NCBI GenBank assembly: GCA_965197565.1 | Contig: CBDANK010000004.1 | Coordinates: 1,426,001 to 1,490,000 of the forward strand | From: G963667675 sp965197565 | Lineage (GTDB): Bacteria; Chloroflexota; Dehalococcoidia; Lucifugimonadales; UBA3495 | Length of the DNA stretch: 64,000 nucleotides | Direction of reading: 5' to 3' | Shown here: positions 18,306-26,914 of the stretch, one piece after another | Numbering within the stretch: the stretch's first letter is position 1 | Layout of the letters: each line of letters opens with the position of its first letter | Notes under the pieces: model-generated | The model's input: only the letters and a program-made list of their open reading frames with translations | The model's database searches: none | What the model was told of the DNA's origin: nothing | Position numbers and translations under genes: made by a program

Positions 18306-18518
18306 CTAACGTGCTCTGGGTACGTTCATGCCGCCAGGGGTGATTGGTTCATTCAAATAGATGTCGCCGTTGCGGATCTTGATGTTGAAGCCGCAAGGCG
18401 GATTTGTGCAAACCCATGCCTTGTAATGGACGGAAGCGCCCTGCCCGCCGTAGTCGGATAATGGCACAAGCTGCCCGACATCACAACTTAAACATTTGGG
18501 TGTAACCGTCTCTTCCAC
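18306..18518 (-). CDS. Small cysteine-containing protein, probable zinc-ribbon-like
   Basis: About 70 residues from a GTG at 18518, chosen because GGGAGGGG lies five to six bases upstream; the frame continues upstream to 18578 without a better site. It contains CLSCDVGQLVPL and VCTNPPCGFNIKI, two Cys pairs spaced like a treble-clef or zinc ribbon. No family is recognised. It lies alone between the sortase and rpoD, in the same direction as both. Confidence 0.5.
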   Translation of the reverse strand: MEETVTPKCLSCDVGQLVPLSDYGGQGASVHYKAWVCTNPPCGFNIKIRNGDIYLNEPITPGGMNVPRAR

Positions 18519-18665
18519 TGAAACCCCTCCCATATTGACCTGAAGCCGAGTATAGCATCCTACTTTTGGCAGGTACAAGCTATTCTATAGCCCCTATTGA
18601 TGAGTTCTGAGGGGAAAGCCGACCGTAAAAGCTCGAATTTCGTCCGGCGATGGGAAAAAGGACAG

Positions 18666-20243
18666 CTACTCCAGAAAATCCTTTAGCTTGCGGGACCGGG
18701 TGGGATGACGCAGCTTGCGTAGGGCTTTGGCTTCTATTTGCCGGATGCGCTCCCGGGTAACCCCGAACTCCCGTCCTACTTCCTCCAAGGTCCGGCTGCG
18801 CCCATCTTCCAAGCCAAACCGAAGTTGCAAAACCCGGGCCTCACGGTCTGTCAGGGTATGCAGTACTTCGTCCACCTGCTCTTTCAAAAGCTGGAATGAA
18901 GCGGCATCGGCCGGCGCCGGCGCGTTGCGGTCTTCGATGAAGTCCCCTAAGTGAGAGTCCTCTTCCTCACCTATAGGCGTTTCCAGAGAGACGGGCTCCT
19001 GTGAGATTTTTAGGATTTCCTCCACCTTCTCAGGGCCGATCTCCATGGCCAGGCCTATTTCTTCGGCGGTGGGCTCCCGGCCATACTCCTGAAGCAACCG
19101 CCGGTGCTGACGCATCAGCTTGTTGATGGTCTCGACCATGTGGACTGGGATGCGAATGGTCCTGGCTTGGTCGGCGATAGCGCGGGTGATGGCCTGTCGT
19201 ATCCACCATGTCGCGTAGGTGCTGAATTTGTAGCCTTTACGATAATCGAACTTCTCCACGGCCCGGATCAAACCGATATTGCCTTCCTGGATCATGTCCA
19301 AGAGGGCCATCCCCCGCCCAATGTACTTTTTAGCTACGCTGACCACCAATCGGAGGTTCGCTTCGGTAAGGTGAGACTGGGAGCGGGAGGCTTCGGCGTC
19401 GACCCGCCTGAAATAGCCCCGGAACAAAGGCTCCATACGCTGTAGTTGGTCCGAGCATCCCGGTTGCCTTAAAGTTTCGTCTATTTCATCCAGTGTGCAG
19501 TCTTCCAACACGTCTATGGCATTGGGAGGAAGCAGCCAACTGCTCAGGGACAAGTTGACCACTCGGCCGTACACATTTTCCGGGTATTCACCCATGATGT
19601 CCGCCACTGCGGCCAGCAAGTCCAGAGACACCTCGGCATCGATAGCGGCGCGTAGCTTTGGGTCATCGGATATCTGAGACAGAGTGAGGTTGCTGGACAA
19701 ATCCAACTGCTTGCATAGGGCTACCAGCAGGGGCGAGGCGGCGACTAACCGTCCTAACAGGGTATGAGCGACCTCCCAAGCCTTAGCCGGCCTTCCCTCC
19801 ATCTCCTCAAATTCCTTTTTCAGCGCGCGCAGGTGTTTGCCGCCTTCAATCTTGCGCGCCAGAACTCGCTCATCGTTAGAGGTCAACAACCGCACCCGGC
19901 CTATCTCTCGCAGGTACATCCTGACCGGATCATCCAACACTTCCAGGGTTTCCGCCTCAGGTTCCCACTCCAGTTCCTCGCTTTCAGTTTCGCTGGGCGC
20001 GGCGCCGTTCCGATCGGAAGGCTTTTCCTCGGCGGAGGCATCCTCCCACTGCTCGTCAGCGGCTTCCACGACTCCATCGGCAGGCCGCCTGCTCAGGCCA
20101 TTGCCTCCTTCTATGGGTTCATCCTCTGCGGCTTCCTTCACACCCCGAAATATTTCCAAGATCTTATCGGGCTCTTCCGGCTCTTCCGTCGCTTCCAGAA
20201 AGTCCTCCGGATTCAGTTCTCGGCTGTTGCTCCGTCTTACCAT
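18666..20243 (-). CDS. rpoD: Primary RNA polymerase sigma factor
   Basis: 525 residues. After an acidic N-terminal region come region 1.2 (DPVRMYLREIGRVRLLT), region 2 with the -10 recognition and melting helices (YKFSTYATWWIRQAITRAIADQ, then TIRIPVHMVETINKL), region 3, and region 4 with the -35 helix-turn-helix (FGVTRERIRQIEAKALRKLRHP). Regions 2.3-4.2 are fully conserved for a vegetative sigma-70. It starts seven bases after the dnaG stop, so the two form the common dnaG-rpoD pair and are probably translationally coupled. Confidence 0.95.
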   Translation of the reverse strand: MVRRSNSRELNPEDFLEATEEPEEPDKILEIFRGVKEAAEDEPIEGGNGLSRRPADGVVEAADEQWEDASAEEKPSDRNGAAPSETESEELEWEPEAETLEVLDDPVRMYLREIGRVRLLTSNDERVLARKIEGGKHLRALKKEFEEMEGRPAKAWEVAHTLLGRLVAASPLLVALCKQLDLSSNLTLSQISDDPKLRAAIDAEVSLDLLAAVADIMGEYPENVYGRVVNLSLSSWLLPPNAIDVLEDCTLDEIDETLRQPGCSDQLQRMEPLFRGYFRRVDAEASRSQSHLTEANLRLVVSVAKKYIGRGMALLDMIQEGNIGLIRAVEKFDYRKGYKFSTYATWWIRQAITRAIADQARTIRIPVHMVETINKLMRQHRRLLQEYGREPTAEEIGLAMEIGPEKVEEILKISQEPVSLETPIGEEEDSHLGDFIEDRNAPAPADAASFQLLKEQVDEVLHTLTDREARVLQLRFGLEDGRSRTLEEVGREFGVTRERIRQIEAKALRKLRHPTRSRKLKDFLE

Positions 20244-20250
20244 CTGCCTA

Positions 20251-22101
20251 TCAACCTCTGCTCCTAATATCCGACATCAACGAGCTACGCTTACTCTGAT
20301 TTGACTTTAATCGTTGATTCACCTCCAGAACATCCTGGTTAGACACTGCGGCCAAGTCCGGAGGCGTCTCAGCGAATCTGATTCCTTCCTCGGTTTTCAA
20401 CTCCCTTAAGTAACGTTCCTCCAGGCGATGTACAACGTCTTGAAAAGCGGGCAGCCGCCGGCTCTTATCCAAGGGCGGCAACGCTTTCTGGAGCAGTGCT
20501 TCCAGATGCCCGGCCAGTTCCTCGTCGATGCATTCTCGAAGGAACGCACCCCCCGGCGCTCCGCGGCTGTCCCCACCTTCCTGGTCCTGGCGCCGGTCCC
20601 ATTGATTGAATATCTCCCGGTTCTCCAACCTGTGGAAGTATTCCTGGCGAAGCTCCTGTGCCGCCTCTCCAAGTTCATCGTGTTGAAGCAGCAACGCTAA
20701 GCAGTAATCTTCCAAAGGGTCTCGCTCCAGCTTGGCGAAGGGAGACGGCGTGGCCCGCCTCTTTTGAGGCCCCACCCCGCTACGGCGCGCCGCAGAAGGT
20801 CTCCCAATGGTCGCCCGGAGGGTGTCTTGGGTAACCCCCAAGCGCTCAGCCAGAGCCTGGAAATAGTGGTCTTGTTGAGCAGGCTCAGCCACGGCCGCGA
20901 TCAGCGGGAACATCAGTTCCACCATTCGCGTTTTGCCTTGGGGAGTTGAAGGGTCGACTTGAGCCGAGAGAGCGTCAAACAAGTACTCCATTAGAGGCGC
21001 CGCTCCCTCAACCAACTGGGCCCAGTGACTAGGGGACCGCTGTATAACGTCGTCCGGGTCTTGTCCATCGGGCAAGACTGCGATTTTAAGCTGCACCGCC
21101 GGCTGCCGTTGGTACAACGTAGTGCCTTGGGAGCGGCCCGCAACTGAGGACTGGAAGACCTGCCACGATGACTCCAGACTACGGAGCGTAGCTTGTTGAC
21201 CCGCCGCATCCGGGTCCAAGGCCATCGTGACATCGGTGGTGATGCGTCGAATTTCTGCCACTTGTTCCTGGGTTAGAGCCGTTCCCATCGAGGCAACCAC
21301 ATTTTTGAATCCATGCTGGTGGGCCGCAATCACGTCCATGTAGCCCTCAACGACCACCAAGCCTTTGGCGCGGGCTTCCTCCTTGGCCAAGTACAGTCCG
21401 TATAAAAGGCGACCTTTATCGAAAAGAGCGGTCCTTGGAGAGTTCAGGTACTTGGGGGGAGCGTCGTTGAGAGCCCGCCCGCCGAAGCCGCCCAATTCGC
21501 CTCGGCTGTTCCTGATGGGAATCATCAAGCGGTTTCGGAACAGGTCGCGGGCCCACCCGTTTTCGTTAACGCGGACCACTCCGGCCTGTGCCAGTTGTTC
21601 GGTGGAATAGCCGGCCCTAGCCAAGTAGTTCTTTAGCGACTCACCGTCGCGTGGGCTAAGCCCCAGTTCGAAAGCCTCAATGGCGTCTCCAGATAGGCCC
21701 CTTCGCTCCAGGTAGCCCCTGGCGTCTGCGCCTTCCTTGGAGAACAAAAGCCCCTGAAAGTAGGTCCGGGCAGCCTCGCTGATCTGGAGGACAAATCCTT
21801 GTTCGGACCGGTGCTGGCGGTCCGGCAAAGCAACCCCGGCCTGTTGAGCGAGTTGCCGCAACGCCTCGGCGAACTCCAGGTTTCCGGCCCGCATGACGAA
21901 GGAAAAAACATCTCCACCAGTGGCGCAAGCCCCGAAGCATCGCCAAGTCTGTCGGTCAGGGAAAACATGAAATGATGGAGTCTTTTCCTGATGAAAAGGG
22001 CAGTTCGCTTTGTAACTGCGGCCCGATCGTTGTAGAGGGACCTGCTGGGAGACAACTTCCAGAATGTCCAGCCGCCCCTTGATATCGTCTGCAACGGTCA
22101 T
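20251..22101 (-). CDS. dnaG: DNA primase
   Basis: 616 residues from ATG 22101 (MTVADDIKGRLDILEVV, the usual DnaG opening); the frame runs to 22161 with no family-like sequence. The zinc-binding domain (CPFHQEKTPSFHVF ... CFGACATGGDVFSF) is followed by the Toprim catalytic core (VVVEGYMDVIAAHQHGF, MGTALT, ALDPDAAGQQA) and a C-terminal helicase-interaction region. It makes RNA primers at the replication fork. The linker near residues 450-480 is basic and poorly conserved, as usual. Confidence 0.95.
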   Translation of the reverse strand: MTVADDIKGRLDILEVVSQQVPLQRSGRSYKANCPFHQEKTPSFHVFPDRQTWRCFGACATGGDVFSFVMRAGNLEFAEALRQLAQQAGVALPDRQHRSEQGFVLQISEAARTYFQGLLFSKEGADARGYLERRGLSGDAIEAFELGLSPRDGESLKNYLARAGYSTEQLAQAGVVRVNENGWARDLFRNRLMIPIRNSRGELGGFGGRALNDAPPKYLNSPRTALFDKGRLLYGLYLAKEEARAKGLVVVEGYMDVIAAHQHGFKNVVASMGTALTQEQVAEIRRITTDVTMALDPDAAGQQATLRSLESSWQVFQSSVAGRSQGTTLYQRQPAVQLKIAVLPDGQDPDDVIQRSPSHWAQLVEGAAPLMEYLFDALSAQVDPSTPQGKTRMVELMFPLIAAVAEPAQQDHYFQALAERLGVTQDTLRATIGRPSAARRSGVGPQKRRATPSPFAKLERDPLEDYCLALLLQHDELGEAAQELRQEYFHRLENREIFNQWDRRQDQEGGDSRGAPGGAFLRECIDEELAGHLEALLQKALPPLDKSRRLPAFQDVVHRLEERYLRELKTEEGIRFAETPPDLAAVSNQDVLEVNQRLKSNQSKRSSLMSDIRSRG

Positions 22102-22161
22102 CTCATACCATGCCAGCCAGACATCACGTATATTAATCTCCCGCCTATTCCACTCACCCAA

Positions 22162-22450
22162 ATCGTCGGATTATTTATTTCAACCGTCCCAACTGATTGG
22201 AGTTAGGCCGTCTAAATCAATCCTTAGTGACGTAGAAGTACCCAGAGTATATTGTATCACTTTTAAGGCTGATGGGGGGTCTTACCGCATCACCAAATAT
22301 TAAGCGCGATTGCGCCGACGATTCATAAGTGTGGCCCAATATAGTGTTGGGGAGTCCCCCGTTGACGGGGCGTCATATCTTTAGACGATATGGTCGAGCC
22401 TAAAGGTTAGGCTCTTGGGGGCCGACGCGCCAGCAGAGGTGAAAGGCCGG
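22162..22450. other. Gap between dnaG and the phosphodiesterase, with three adjacent hairpins
   Basis: No gene is seen. Three perfect hairpins follow each other: CCCCG/CGGGG (22357-22370), CATATC/GATATG (22374-22392) and GAGCCTAA/TTAGGCTC (22396-22414). None is followed by a T run on either strand, so they are not typical intrinsic terminators. They may be a structured leader or small RNA. Confidence 0.45.
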
Positions 22451-23257
22451 TTAAGACAATTGATGGTCCAGTGCCCGCTTTTGCTCAACCATCAGAGCCA
22501 CTCGGTCGGTGACCGCAGCGTCCAAACGGACAGAGGCCATAGCTTTCAGATCGCAATCGAAATCCAAGTCCCAAGCCAGCACTCGCCGGCCTTGACGTCG
22601 AGCCTTCCGATGCAGCTTCAGATTATAGGAATCATTGGCTGGGTCGTACCACTGAGCGTGCACCAGCGAGCTAAACCACCGGGCTCGAATGGGGTAGGGA
22701 TGCTTCTTGGACCAGATGTAGCCCCGAGAAATACGGGGTTCCAGCCGGCGAAGGTGGTATAGGGCCACGGGGTTGAAGCTGGACACCAATGTGCTGGCCC
22801 TGCGCGCGTGGCGCGCTATGGTTTCAGCCACCAAATGGGCGATCTGCTTCATCCCATTGATGATCACTTTCATTTCAACGTTGATGAGATAGTCGCGGGG
22901 TAGAGACTCGAAGACCTCATCCAGGGTGGGAGCAGCCTCCCCCTTGAAAGCCGGGTCAAACCAGGAGCCTACGTCCAAAGAGCATATCTCCGCCAGGGTA
23001 AAGTTGCTAACCAGCCCCCGTCCGTTGCTGGTCCGATCGAGAGTTCGGTCGTGGAACACCACCAATTGCCCGTCTTTGGTGACTCGGACATCCAACTCAA
23101 CCCCGTCGGCGCCAGCATCCCGAGCCCGGTGGAAGGCTGGCAAAGTGTTTTCCGGCGCTGTGCTCAGGTCGCCGCGGTGAGCGATTATCAACGGCAGACG
23201 CAGCGAGCCCGGTACTATATCCCAGGTGGTTACTCTGTTGTTGCCGTTTATTTCCAC
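22451..23257 (-). CDS. Glycerophosphodiester phosphodiesterase family protein
   Basis: 268 residues with the GDPD signature at the N-terminus: LIIAHRGDLSTAPENTLPAF, then GADGVELDVRVTKDGQLVVFHD and later VNVEMKV. His, Arg and Glu of the catalytic and Ca-binding site are present. It hydrolyses glycerophosphodiesters to glycerol-3-phosphate and an alcohol. No signal peptide is seen, so a cytoplasmic (UgpQ-like) enzyme is more likely than a periplasmic GlpQ. Upstream lies a 0.5-kb gap containing a MITE-like element. Confidence 0.85.
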   Translation of the reverse strand: MEINGNNRVTTWDIVPGSLRLPLIIAHRGDLSTAPENTLPAFHRARDAGADGVELDVRVTKDGQLVVFHDRTLDRTSNGRGLVSNFTLAEICSLDVGSWFDPAFKGEAAPTLDEVFESLPRDYLINVEMKVIINGMKQIAHLVAETIARHARRASTLVSSFNPVALYHLRRLEPRISRGYIWSKKHPYPIRARWFSSLVHAQWYDPANDSYNLKLHRKARRQGRRVLAWDLDFDCDLKAMASVRLDAAVTDRVALMVEQKRALDHQLS

Positions 23258-23384
23258 GCTCTCTGCCGCGAATTACGGTTTTACTCCAGCCCCTTGCCAG
23301 ACCGCAAAACCGCTATACATCGAATAACTAGGCATTGAACAGTAAACTACCCGAAAATAAACGTGTCAAGAGGCATAAGTCTCA

Positions 23385-23591
23385 GAGACCTTTGCATAAC
23401 CCCCACCCCTGTCATTCCGAACGCAGCGAAGCCCTTCGGCTGCTCTCAGGATAAACTCCGTGAGGAATCTCAAACCTATGTCAGCAAGCACTGGGTCTGT
23501 AGCTGGACCGACGCGACGACTCTGGCCCCAACGCCTTAGATTCCTCCCTCCGGTCGGAATGACAAGTTGAGCGACCAGTTACGCAAAGATC
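23385..23591. repeat. MITE-like inverted-repeat element with 8-bp target duplication
   Basis: An inverted repeat (GAGACCTTTGCATAAC at the left; GTTACGCAAAGATC at the right) bounds about 207 bp and is flanked by the direct repeat AAGTCTCA (23377-23384 and 23592-23599). The interior also pairs with itself (TGTCATTCCGA with TCGGAATGACA; GAGGAATCT with AGATTCCTC), giving a long hairpin. No coding sequence is present, so it would need a transposase in trans. Confidence 0.65.
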
Positions 23592-23794
23592 AAGTCTCAC
23601 GACCGTCCGACTTGTGCGCTTCTGCGGTAAGGGTTATATTCTGATTGATTGCCGGACCGGGTGTTTCATATCTTGTATCTTGGCTTCACATCGCCACTTC
23701 TTCCCAGCCAGTTGGCTTGGAGGGAAAGCCCAGGGAAGGGCGGCGCCGGCTGGAGCACAACATGCAAGACGCTGCGGCAGAATTAGGAGGAGCT

Positions 23795-24349
23795 ATGCCC
23801 CGTATCGTGGACTGGCCGGCGCGTATGAAGGAGGTGGCGGAGTTCGTCGGTTTGGGCTCGGCCGAGCTGGATGTGGTGCAGGCTACAAGGCCTTTGGTTT
23901 TGAAGCATGGAGAGGAGGTGACTGCCGCGGTCTACGAGCATTTCTTGAAGTTTCCTCAGACGCGGAGGTTCCTCTTGACCGGCGAGGGTCAGGTTGACCA
24001 GGACCGTCTGGAACAGCGCAAGCAGAGCCTACTGCGCTGGCTGCGAGGCTCCATCGATTTCAAGATCGACGCCGACTACCCCATACGGCTGCTGGCCACC
24101 GGCATCGTTCACAGCCATCCCCCGACCCACCGGGCCCACCTGGGGTCGGTCCCAAGCAGGTACATGCTGGGGACCATCTCTTTCATTCAGACGGCCCTCG
24201 CTGAACTGTTCCAGCAAGAAATGAACGACCCAGACAGTGCGATGCACGCAACGCTGGCCTGGAACAAACTGCTGATGGTCCAGTTGGATATTCTCCTGGC
24301 GGGATACTTGACGGAAACGCCGACCGAACCGGAAGAAGGGACGCCTTAA
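23795..24349 (+). CDS. Protoglobin-family heme protein
   Basis: 184 residues from ATG 23795, which follows AGGAGG by four bases; the frame extends upstream to 23645 without family-like sequence. The fold matches protoglobins/globin-sensor domains: helix A-B region (ARMKEVAEFVGL), TAAVYEHFLKFPQTRRFL, then the proximal-His region (LLATGIVHSHPPTHRAHLG) and the C-terminal helix AWNKLLMVQLDILLAGYL. No output domain follows, so it is a single-domain gas-binding globin. Its TAA stop lies inside the target duplication of the adjacent MITE-like element. Confidence 0.75.
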   Translation: MPRIVDWPARMKEVAEFVGLGSAELDVVQATRPLVLKHGEEVTAAVYEHFLKFPQTRRFLLTGEGQVDQDRLEQRKQSLLRWLRGSIDFKIDADYPIRLLATGIVHSHPPTHRAHLGSVPSRYMLGTISFIQTALAELFQQEMNDPDSAMHATLAWNKLLMVQLDILLAGYLTETPTEPEEGTP

Positions 24350-24350
24350 T

Positions 24351-24496
24351 CAGGGCATGTGCAAAGTCCCTTCTCCCCAGGGGAGAAGGTTAGGATGAGG
24401 GGGAAGCCTTCACACCAAACATGGCTGCTACACCGGGAACGGCCCTCACCCTGGCCCTCTCCCTTTGGGAGAGAGGACGACTTTGCACATGCCCTG
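24351..24496. repeat. MITE-like element with CAGGG ends and 10-bp target duplication
   Basis: An 18-bp perfect inverted repeat (CAGGGCATGTGCAAAGTC; complement at 24479-24496) encloses 146 bp, flanked by exact copies of ACGCCTTAAT (24341-24350 and 24497-24506). CAGGG termini with 8-10 bp duplications fit the ISAs1 family as I know it, so it may be moved by an ISAs1-type transposase elsewhere in the genome. It landed on the stop codon of the protoglobin gene. Confidence 0.8.
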
Positions 24497-24544
24497 ACGC
24501 CTTAATACGCCCCGCCCGGCTTCACATACCAACCTATATTGGAG

Positions 24545-24646
24545 GTAACTGTTCAGGTTTGAGGGGAACCGGTCCTTCGACTCCGCTGCGCTGCGCTCAG
24601 GATGAGCGGTTCCCTGTCAGTGCGCTTACCAACTCTGAACAGTTAC
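24545..24646. repeat. MITE-like element, GTAACTGTTCAG family, copy 1
   Basis: 102 bp bounded by GTAACTGTTCAG and its exact complement (24635-24646), flanked by direct repeats TATTGGAG (24537-24544 and 24647-24654). The interior contains an inverted stretch around GGTCCTTCGACTCC / GGATGAGCGGTTCC. A close copy is at 29428-29529 and a deleted one at 25239-25309. Confidence 0.8.
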
Positions 24647-24748
24647 TATTGGAGGGTTGGGAGGTCTGACATTCAGTTAAGGAACGAAACGCTTGGCCGC
24701 TGGCAAGAAGCACATCCGAATCCCAGGAACTGCGAGAGGTGATCGGCA

Positions 24749-25174
24749 ATGACCAAGGTACTGGTAATCCAAGGCGCCGGCATGAATATGCGAGGCAAGT
24801 CCCAGGTGGAGACCTTTGGCCCCGCCACTCTGGAAGAAATTAACGAGCAGATCCGGGGCTACGCCGAAGGCCTGGGCTTGGAGGTAGAGTTGTTCCACTC
24901 CAACATTGAAGGCGAAGTGGTGAACGCTCTCTACGATGCCCACGACCGGGACATCGACGCCGCCCTAATCAACCCGGCCGGCTACACCACTAGCACCGGC
25001 CCGCTGCGCGCGGCTATCACCCAGGTCAAGTTCCCTGTCGTCGAGGTCCATGTCTCCAACCCAACCGCCCGCGGCGTGGTGTCCAATATCCTACCGGTCT
25101 GCAAGGGCTCGGTGTACGGGTTTGGCGTCTACGGGTATCGCTTAGCGTTGGAGGCTGTCAAACACACGGCTTGA
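24749..25174 (+). CDS. Type II 3-dehydroquinate dehydratase-like protein, catalytic residues altered
   Basis: 141 residues with the type II DHQase flavodoxin-like fold: VIQGAGMNMRG (cf. LNGPNLNLLG), LFHSNIEGEVV, LINPAGYTTST, EVHVSNPTARG and GFGVYGYRLALE. In true enzymes the flexible loop (G-R-R-E-P-x-x-Y-G) supplies a catalytic Arg and Tyr. Aligned by eye, the loop here is GKSQVETFG, so the Arg is Ser and the Tyr is Phe. The protein is therefore probably not a normal AroQ. No other shikimate genes are nearby. It has a plausible ribosome site (GAGAGGTGATC). Confidence 0.7.
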   Translation: MTKVLVIQGAGMNMRGKSQVETFGPATLEEINEQIRGYAEGLGLEVELFHSNIEGEVVNALYDAHDRDIDAALINPAGYTTSTGPLRAAITQVKFPVVEVHVSNPTARGVVSNILPVCKGSVYGFGVYGYRLALEAVKHTA

Positions 25175-25238
25175 TTCTTCATGCCATCCCCGGCAAACGG
25201 GGCGTAGACCCGGCCGCCGGAGCGCCGCCGCAACAACG

Positions 25239-25309
25239 GTAACTGTTCAGACTTGAGGGAGTGACGGGCTTGGAGTGCCGGAATAACCCCCTCAACTCTG
25301 CGCACTTAC
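25239..25309. repeat. MITE-like element, GTAACTGTTCAG family, internally deleted copy
   Basis: 71 bp starting with GTAACTGTTCAG and ending CTCTGCGCACTTAC, flanked by CAACAACG and TAACAACG (7 of 8 bases the same; 25231-25238 and 25310-25317). Less well preserved than the copies at 24545 and 29428. Confidence 0.6.
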
Positions 25310-25341
25310 TAACAACGTTGGGTCAGATGGACGGCACTGTG

Positions 25342-25536
25342 TTAGCTGCCGCAGCGGAGACAGCGAGGCTTCCCAAAAACAGTATCATGTACGTCCGGAG
25401 TCGTAAGCAAATAGTCCATCGCAATTCTAAGGACCTTACTTTCGTCGACGATTCTATATTTCTCTTGGGTGGAGCGAATAAACTCCATGTGGTCCAGGTT
25501 GAGGTCGATGGCGTAGGTTTCCTTGACACCCGACAT
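25342..25536 (-). CDS. Small protein with C-terminal CxxC, unknown function
   Basis: 64 residues (ATG 25536, with AAGGAGAT about seven bases upstream, a good ribosome site). The sequence EFIRSTQEKYRIVDESKVLRIAMDYLLTT resembles a ribbon-helix-helix or short helical domain, and the end (GKPRCLRCGS) has a CxxC pair. No family recognised. An overlapping frame at 25323-25559 is Ser/Thr-rich and looks like a shadow. Confidence 0.5.
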   Translation of the reverse strand: MSGVKETYAIDLNLDHMEFIRSTQEKYRIVDESKVLRIAMDYLLTTPDVHDTVFGKPRCLRCGS

Positions 25537-25662
25537 ATTCCAATCTCCTTAAAGTCCACCGGCCATAATCTGCCAGCCGGCTTTAGTTTCAGGTTGCTTG
25601 TGACTTCAGCTATCTCTTAGCGGCGTTGAATCAGGCGCTTCATAGTCTTATTTTGGATGCGC

Positions 25663-26763
25663 TCACCGGCAGGCGTCGCGGACGGCCTGTGAAATACGGG
25701 AAAGCCTCTGGATGTTGGACTGCTCCGCCCTAAAGCCGTTGGTGATATAAGCCATAGCCAGCCCCGATTCGGGGTCGGCCCATCCGACGGAGGTGCCGGC
25801 GCCGCCGTGGCCAAATGATCCGGCGGTTAGCTGCTCCGACGATCCCATACGGCTGTCCGCCAACACCATTCCAAGGGTGCGGCGCACCTCCCGCTCCAGG
25901 GTATGGTCCATGCCTTCCACTTGCAGCCTGGTGACTTCGTTTACCGTATCGTCATTGAAAATCCGCACCCCGTCCAGAGAACCGCCGCCAGCCATCATAG
26001 CATAGAACCTGGCCAGGTCCCTAGCCGTGGCAATACCGCCTCCCGCTGGATGAACCGCTAGGTGTACTTCGGGATTGTTATAGGTCGAAACCATAGCCGG
26101 CCGGTCGCAGTCATCCATGGCGTGCAACTTGGACACCCGGTCTTCCAAGGATGCCGGTAAGCCTACATACGTATCCAGCATATTTAAAGGGCCGGTAATC
26201 TCTTCCTGAAGGAACTGGCGGATTGGGCGGCCGTCTATCCGCCGGACTAGCTCGCCGATCACCCATCCGAAATTTCGGGGATGATAGGCGATGGTCTTGC
26301 CAGGCTCGTAGAGGGGCGCGGCCCGCTCCATGGCTTGAACTACGAAGTCCCAGTCTTGCCACTTATCCCAAGACAGTTCCGAGGGCGTATCGGGAAAGCC
26401 GCCCCGGTGGGTCAAGATATGGCGCACGGTGATCTCGGCTTTACCATTGTGAGCAAACCCCGGCCAGTGGTCAGCAACACGATCGTCCCATGCCAGCTTG
26501 CCACACTCCCACAGTCGGTAGAGACAGGCCGCGGCCAGTGGCTTGGTGGAAGAGTAAAGGACGAACATTGTGTCGTGGGCCACTGGTTTGTCCGATTCAC
26601 GGTCGGCCAAGCCGCCGTACAGGTCCAGGGCCTGTTTACCGTGCCGGTATACCGCCAGAACGGCTCCCGGGTGTTCACCCTGTTCTATCTGTTCCCGGAA
26701 AAGATTCTCTACCCTTTGAAGAGCCGCAGGGTCCATTTGCACAACATCGGGCGCCACTACCAT
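25663..26763 (-). CDS. Serine hydrolase, class C beta-lactamase family (esterase-like)
   Basis: 366 residues. The nucleophile motif S-x-x-K is in FVLYSSTKPLAA, the Tyr motif in IAYHPRNFGWVIGELV, and the C-terminal HGGAGTSVGWADP region replaces the KTG box (H-G-G-x-G), as in EstB-type esterases. Members hydrolyse esters or small amides rather than beta-lactams in most cases. No signal peptide is seen. Confidence 0.82.
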   Translation of the reverse strand: MVVAPDVVQMDPAALQRVENLFREQIEQGEHPGAVLAVYRHGKQALDLYGGLADRESDKPVAHDTMFVLYSSTKPLAAACLYRLWECGKLAWDDRVADHWPGFAHNGKAEITVRHILTHRGGFPDTPSELSWDKWQDWDFVVQAMERAAPLYEPGKTIAYHPRNFGWVIGELVRRIDGRPIRQFLQEEITGPLNMLDTYVGLPASLEDRVSKLHAMDDCDRPAMVSTYNNPEVHLAVHPAGGGIATARDLARFYAMMAGGGSLDGVRIFNDDTVNEVTRLQVEGMDHTLEREVRRTLGMVLADSRMGSSEQLTAGSFGHGGAGTSVGWADPESGLAMAYITNGFRAEQSNIQRLSRISQAVRDACR

Positions 26764-26914
26764 CTCTTGCTCCTAGCTAAAGTTATCCGCCTTCGGCCGC
26801 GAAGGTCGTGCTTCACCGCCCCGGAGCGGAGGAATCACTTGGTTGGACCTGAATCCGGGTTCAGGCCAAGTCATAAGAGAAGTCTCGTCTCGTAAGCTTA
26901 GCTCTTCTCCTCTT

